From Arenivirga flava (GTDB taxonomy: Bacteria; Actinomycetota; Actinomycetes; Actinomycetales; Microbacteriaceae): a stretch of DNA of 64,000 bases. The stretch is from positions 868,001-932,000 of the forward strand of contig NZ_BSUL01000001.1 in assembly GCF_030161575.1 (NCBI RefSeq), written 5' to 3'. Under the pieces are notes generated by a model that searched no databases, had not been told where the DNA came from, and saw only the letters and a list, made by a program, of their open reading frames with translations. The position numbers and the translations under genes were made by a program. This document shows, in pieces, positions 61,033 to 64,000 of this stretch (positions are counted from its first letter, which is position 1; each line of letters begins with the position of its first letter).

Positions 61033-61773
61033 TCAGAGGCCCGACTCGTCGGTGCGCACGAGGATCGCCTGGCTCTCGGGGCACAGCAGCACCGCGTCGG
61101 GCGCCGCCGTGCGGATGCCCGCCAGATCGGACTCGGTGAGTGCGACGCCGGCCGCGGACGAGACCCGCGCGCGCAGCAGCGAGGCGCCGTAGCCGTAGCG
61201 GGCGCGCTGCTTCTCGTAGAGGGCCACGAGCTCCTCGGGCAGGCTCGCGGCGAGTCGCTCGCGCTCGCCCTCGACCTGCTCCTGCTCCGCGCGCAGCTCG
61301 GCGAGGGCCGCGTCGCGCGACTGCTCGGCGAGCCCGATGCGGCCCTGCAGGCTGGCGTGCTCGACCTGCGCGGCGTCGAGCTCGGCGCGCAGCCCCTCGG
61401 CCGCCTCCATGAGCTCGAGCTCGATGTCCTCGAGGTCGCTGCGGCGCTTGGCGAGGCTGACGAGCTCGGCCTCGAGCGCCTGCACGTCCTTGACGGAGGT
61501 GCTGGTCTGCAGCCGGTCGCGGTCGCGCTTCGCACGAGCCTCGACGACCTCGACGTCGGATTCGAGGCGGCGGATCTCGGTCTGGTTGTCCTCCCACGCG
61601 CCGGTCGCCGCGGACAGGCGCGAGCGCAGCGCCACGCCCTGGCCGGCGAGGGCGGTGATCTCGGCGTGCTCGGGCAGGGCGGTGGCCCTGTGCTCGATCT
61701 GGCGGACGCGGGTGTCGAGGCCCTGCAGGTCGAGCAGACGGGCCTGGTCCTGGGGGCTGGCGGTGAGGGCCAC
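61033..61773 (-). CDS. Coiled-coil protein with degenerate C4-type zinc ribbon
   Basis: A 246-residue protein of the CT398/C4-zinc-ribbon family: a long coiled coil (residues about 15-190, e.g. SLAKRRSDLEDIELELMEAA) ending in a short C-terminal module. Family members have two CxxC pairs there. Here the first pair is replaced (ARVSSAAGVALTESDL) and the second reads CPESQAILVR, so only one Cys remains and zinc binding is unlikely. Start GTG. It lies 33 bp downstream of the NIF3 gene. Confidence 0.85.
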   Translation of the reverse strand: MALTASPQDQARLLDLQGLDTRVRQIEHRATALPEHAEITALAGQGVALRSRLSAATGAWEDNQTEIRRLESDVEVVEARAKRDRDRLQTSTSVKDVQALEAELVSLAKRRSDLEDIELELMEAAEGLRAELDAAQVEHASLQGRIGLAEQSRDAALAELRAEQEQVEGERERLAASLPEELVALYEKQRARYGYGASLLRARVSSAAGVALTESDLAGIRTAAPDAVLLCPESQAILVRTDESGL

Positions 61774-61806
61774 GGGGTCTCCAGTCGTTCGGGTGGTCGG
61801 CGGGCG

Positions 61807-62624
61807 CTACGGCAGCAGCGTGAAGTCCCAGGGGTCGGTGCGGAGCCGGCTCACCGTCACGGTGACGCCGGGCAGGTCGGTGCGCAGCTCCTCGGCCGCG
61901 GCCTCGAGCCAGAGCGACTCGCTGGCCCAGTGCGAGACGTCGATGAGCGCCGGGCCGGAGGCGATGCCCGCCAGCTCGCGCGCGTCGGACGCGGGGTGGT
62001 GGCGCAGATCGCTCGTGATGTAGGCGTCGGCCTCGCGCACGGCCGCCTCGCCGAGCAGCGAGTCGCCCGCTCCCCGCAGAGCGCGACGCGCTCGACGAGG
62101 CGCTCGGAGTCGCCCGCCACCCGGATGCCGCCGGCCGTCGCCGGCAGTACCTGCTGCAGCCGCTCGGCGAGCGCGCGGAGCGTGATGGGCTGAGCGAGGC
62201 GCCCGGTGCGTCCCAGGCCACGGCCCGGCGCTGGCGAGGGCACGATCGGCTCGGCGTCGACGAGCCCGAGGCGCTCCGCGAGCACGCCGGAGGTGCCCGT
62301 CTCGACGATGTCGGCGTTCGTGTGCGCGGCCAGCAGCGCGCATCCTCCGCGGATCAGGCGGGCGATGACGGCGCCCTTGGCGCCCGTCTCGGCAACGCTC
62401 GTCACGCCGCGCAGCAGCAGCGGGTGATGCACGAGCAGCAGCTCGGCGCCGTTCGCGACGGCCTCCTCGGCGACCGCGACGGTGGCGTCGACGGCGAGGT
62501 GGATGCGGGTCAGCTCGGCGGAGGGATCGCCGACCAGCAGTCCCGGCGCGTCCCAGGGCTCGGCGGTGCCCTGCGGCCAGCGTCGCTCGGCGGCCGAGAG
62601 GGCGTCGGCGACGGTGGTGGGCAT
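61807..62624 (-). CDS. NIF3/YbgI-family metal-binding protein, with an apparent single-base frameshift
   Basis: Dinuclear-metal NIF3-like protein (GTP cyclohydrolase-type annotation is uncertain). Metal His/Asp residues lie in LLLVHHPLLLRG, AHTNADIVETG and IDVSHWASE. The frame breaks after VALCGG: four Cs at 62072-62075 should be five, giving GAGDSLLGEAAVREADAYIT. Restored length is 272 residues. The ATG at 62624 begins MPTTVADALSA. Co-oriented with the coiled-coil gene, as usual in actinobacteria. Confidence 0.9.
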
Positions 62625-62649
62625 CCGCTCAGTGTACCGAGGCGGCGTC

Positions 62650-64000
62650 TCAGGCATCGACCGCGGCGGCCTGCTGACGGCGGATGCGGGGACCCGCCGT
62701 GGCGAGGGACCAGGCGAGGCCGAGCAGGAGCGCGACGATGACGCCTCCGTCGGCGAACGCGTCGAGCACCGGCAGTCCGAGGGATCCCAGAGGCTGGGCC
62801 AGGTACCCCTGCCACGAGAGCGCACCGAGCTCGGAGCTGCGCAGGCCGTAACCGAGCGCCGTCAGCACCACGAGCGCCGCGAGATTGCCCCAGACGAACG
62901 CCGGGTAGCGCCCTCCGCTGCGCAGCAGGTCCTCCGTGTCGAGCGCGCGACCGCGCAGGAGCAGGTCGCCGGCGAAGATCCCCGCCCAGGCCGCGACCGG
63001 CACGGCGACGGTGCCGACGAGCTCGTCGATCGAGGTGCGCAGGTCGGGCACGGCCAGGATGAGTGCGACCGCCGAGATCGCGAGCAGCAGACCGACGATC
63101 ACGACGGCCGACTGGCGCTGCACGTCCAGCCCGAGCGCCTGCACCGAGAACGCCGCCGAGTACAGCACGAGCACGACGCCCGCGAGCAGGCTGCCGACCA
63201 GTGCCAGCACGAGCGGCACCGCGTACCAGGACGGCAGCAGCTCGGCGAGAGCGGCGGCCGGGTTGCCGGCGAGGCCCCCGGCCAGCGCGGGGTCGGAGGC
63301 GGCGAGCAGCGCCCCGTAGCCGAGCAGTCCGACCGTGGGCAGCACGCTCGCGAGCCCGGTCGCCGCCACCGAGCCGGTGCCGGAGCCGCCCGGTCGCTGG
63401 TAACGGGCCACGTCGCCGCCGCTGAACGCCCAAGCGAGGCCGGTGAACGAGAGCACCAGGGCGGTGCCCGACACCACGGCGGCACCGGAGCCCTGCGGCT
63501 GCGCCAGTGCGGCCTGCAGGTCGACGAGAGGCCAGGTGAGCGCGACCATGCCGCCGAGCAGCAGCACCGAGAGCGTCGAGAGCACGAGATGCACGCCGTG
63601 CAGCAGACCGTAGCCGGCGAACGCGATGACCAGCGCGATCAGGAAGGCGAAGGCCACGGCGAGGATGGAGACCTGCTCGGCGCCCAGCGGACCCGCGAGT
63701 CCCTCGCCGACCAGCACGGAACTCGTGCCGAGACCCATGACCCAGAGCAGCACAGCGCCCCAGAGCAGACGGCTGATCAGCGCGAGCGCGGCCGGCAGCG
63801 CGTTGCCGAGCACACCGAAGACGGCCCGGGAGGCCACGATCGTCGGCTGGCCGGTGCGGATCGCGGCGAGCGTGCCGAGCGAGAGCGGCACGAGGCCGAG
63901 GAGGGAACCCGCGACGGCCGCGAGCAGCGCTTGCGGCAGGTCGAGGCCGCCGAGCAGCAGCAGCGCGCCCACCCCGAGTCCGAGCACGGAGGACTGCGGC
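62650..64000 (-). CDS. NCS1-type nucleobase permease, N-terminus outside window
   Basis: Membrane transporter related to purine-cytosine permeases. At least 450 residues are visible, with about eleven hydrophobic helices. Features: TIVASRAVFGVLGNALPA, FTGLAWAFSGGDVARYQR and WAGIFAGDLLLRGRALD. The visible part begins inside the first helix (SVLGLGVGALLLLGGL), so only about 20-40 residues are missing. Substrate is presumably a nucleobase or related compound; not assigned. Confidence 0.85.
   Translation of the reverse strand, partial: PQSSVLGLGVGALLLLGGLDLPQALLAAVAGSLLGLVPLSLGTLAAIRTGQPTIVASRAVFGVLGNALPAALALISRLLWGAVLLWVMGLGTSSVLVGEGLAGPLGAEQVSILAVAFAFLIALVIAFAGYGLLHGVHLVLSTLSVLLLGGMVALTWPLVDLQAALAQPQGSGAAVVSGTALVLSFTGLAWAFSGGDVARYQRPGGSGTGSVAATGLASVLPTVGLLGYGALLAASDPALAGGLAGNPAAALAELLPSWYAVPLVLALVGSLLAGVVLVLYSAAFSVQALGLDVQRQSAVVIVGLLLAISAVALILAVPDLRTSIDELVGTVAVPVAAWAGIFAGDLLLRGRALDTEDLLRSGGRYPAFVWGNLAALVVLTALGYGLRSSELGALSWQGYLAQPLGSLGLPVLDAFADGGVIVALLLGLAWSLATAGPRIRRQQAAAVDA

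Overview
The window is one continuous stretch of high-GC (roughly 70%) chromosomal DNA from an actinobacterium, most likely a member of the Microbacteriaceae. The gene families point that way: SepH, DUF3000, DUF4191, DUF4193, a DUF7455-like protein, PAC2, polyphosphate glucokinase, an Ala/Lys-rich SigA, and a glnA1-glnE-glnA2 block. Gene order from acn through dut and sepH to sigA is the usual actinobacterial one. No phage, insertion sequence, CRISPR array or plasmid gene was seen. Genus cannot be assigned.

Layout. 1-2.5 kb: HIT protein and thrS. 2.6-3.2 kb: tRNA Val(GAC)-Cys-Gly, with a divergent tRNA-Val(CAC). 3.2-7.4 kb: a two-component system upstream of an ABC-2 exporter. 7.5-8.9 kb: ammonium transporter amtB with a GlnR-type operator. 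8.9-15.3 kb: zapE, a rhodanese-SufE-reductase operon, a convergent hydrolase, DUF3000 and RNase D. 15.3-18.7 kb: two-gene beta-oxidation operon. 19.0-21.9 kb: GntR regulator, MFS transporter and Asp/Glu-type racemase. 22-36.7 kb: aconitase, DUF3159/DUF3710/dut, DUF3093, DUF4193, sepH, a phosphodiesterase, convergent parC and parE, a small zinc-binding protein and a TIGR01777 epimerase. 36.7-40.1 kb: gatD-murT-sigA. 40.3-47.1 kb: MFS, PAC2, leucyl aminopeptidase, then lpd and sucB. 47.1-56 kb: pseudokinase, DUF4191, RDD protein, and the nitrogen block glnA1, glnE, glnA2. 56-64 kb: nadE, panB, SPOR-like peptide, map, ppgK, rnpB, a degenerate zinc-ribbon protein, NIF3 and a nucleobase permease cut by the window edge.

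Three patterns stand out. First, the MurT-GatD pair (peptidoglycan D-Glu amidation in other Gram-positives) has lost its catalytic apparatus: the GatD nucleophile Cys is Asn93, the MurT triad Asp is apparently Ser350, and the MurT four-Cys ribbon is gone. Microbacteriaceae make type-B peptidoglycan, in which the same D-Glu alpha-carboxyl carries the cross-bridge, so the pair may have been repurposed. Second, ten conserved and mostly essential genes are each broken by one missing base in a G or C run of four or five. This looks like homopolymer under-calling in the assembly, not gene decay. Third, at least thirteen genes have a TANNNT hexamer 6-7 nt before the start codon, so leaderless transcription seems to be the local default. 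In one divergent pair each start codon overlaps the other gene's -10 box.

How the genes work together: amtB and glnA1 carry matching tandem GlnR-type boxes and GlnE adenylylates GlnA1, so ammonium uptake and assimilation appear co-regulated. Lpd and SucB belong to the 2-oxoacid dehydrogenase complexes and aconitase to the TCA cycle. ParC/ParE, SigA, SepH and ZapE are core replication, transcription and division functions.
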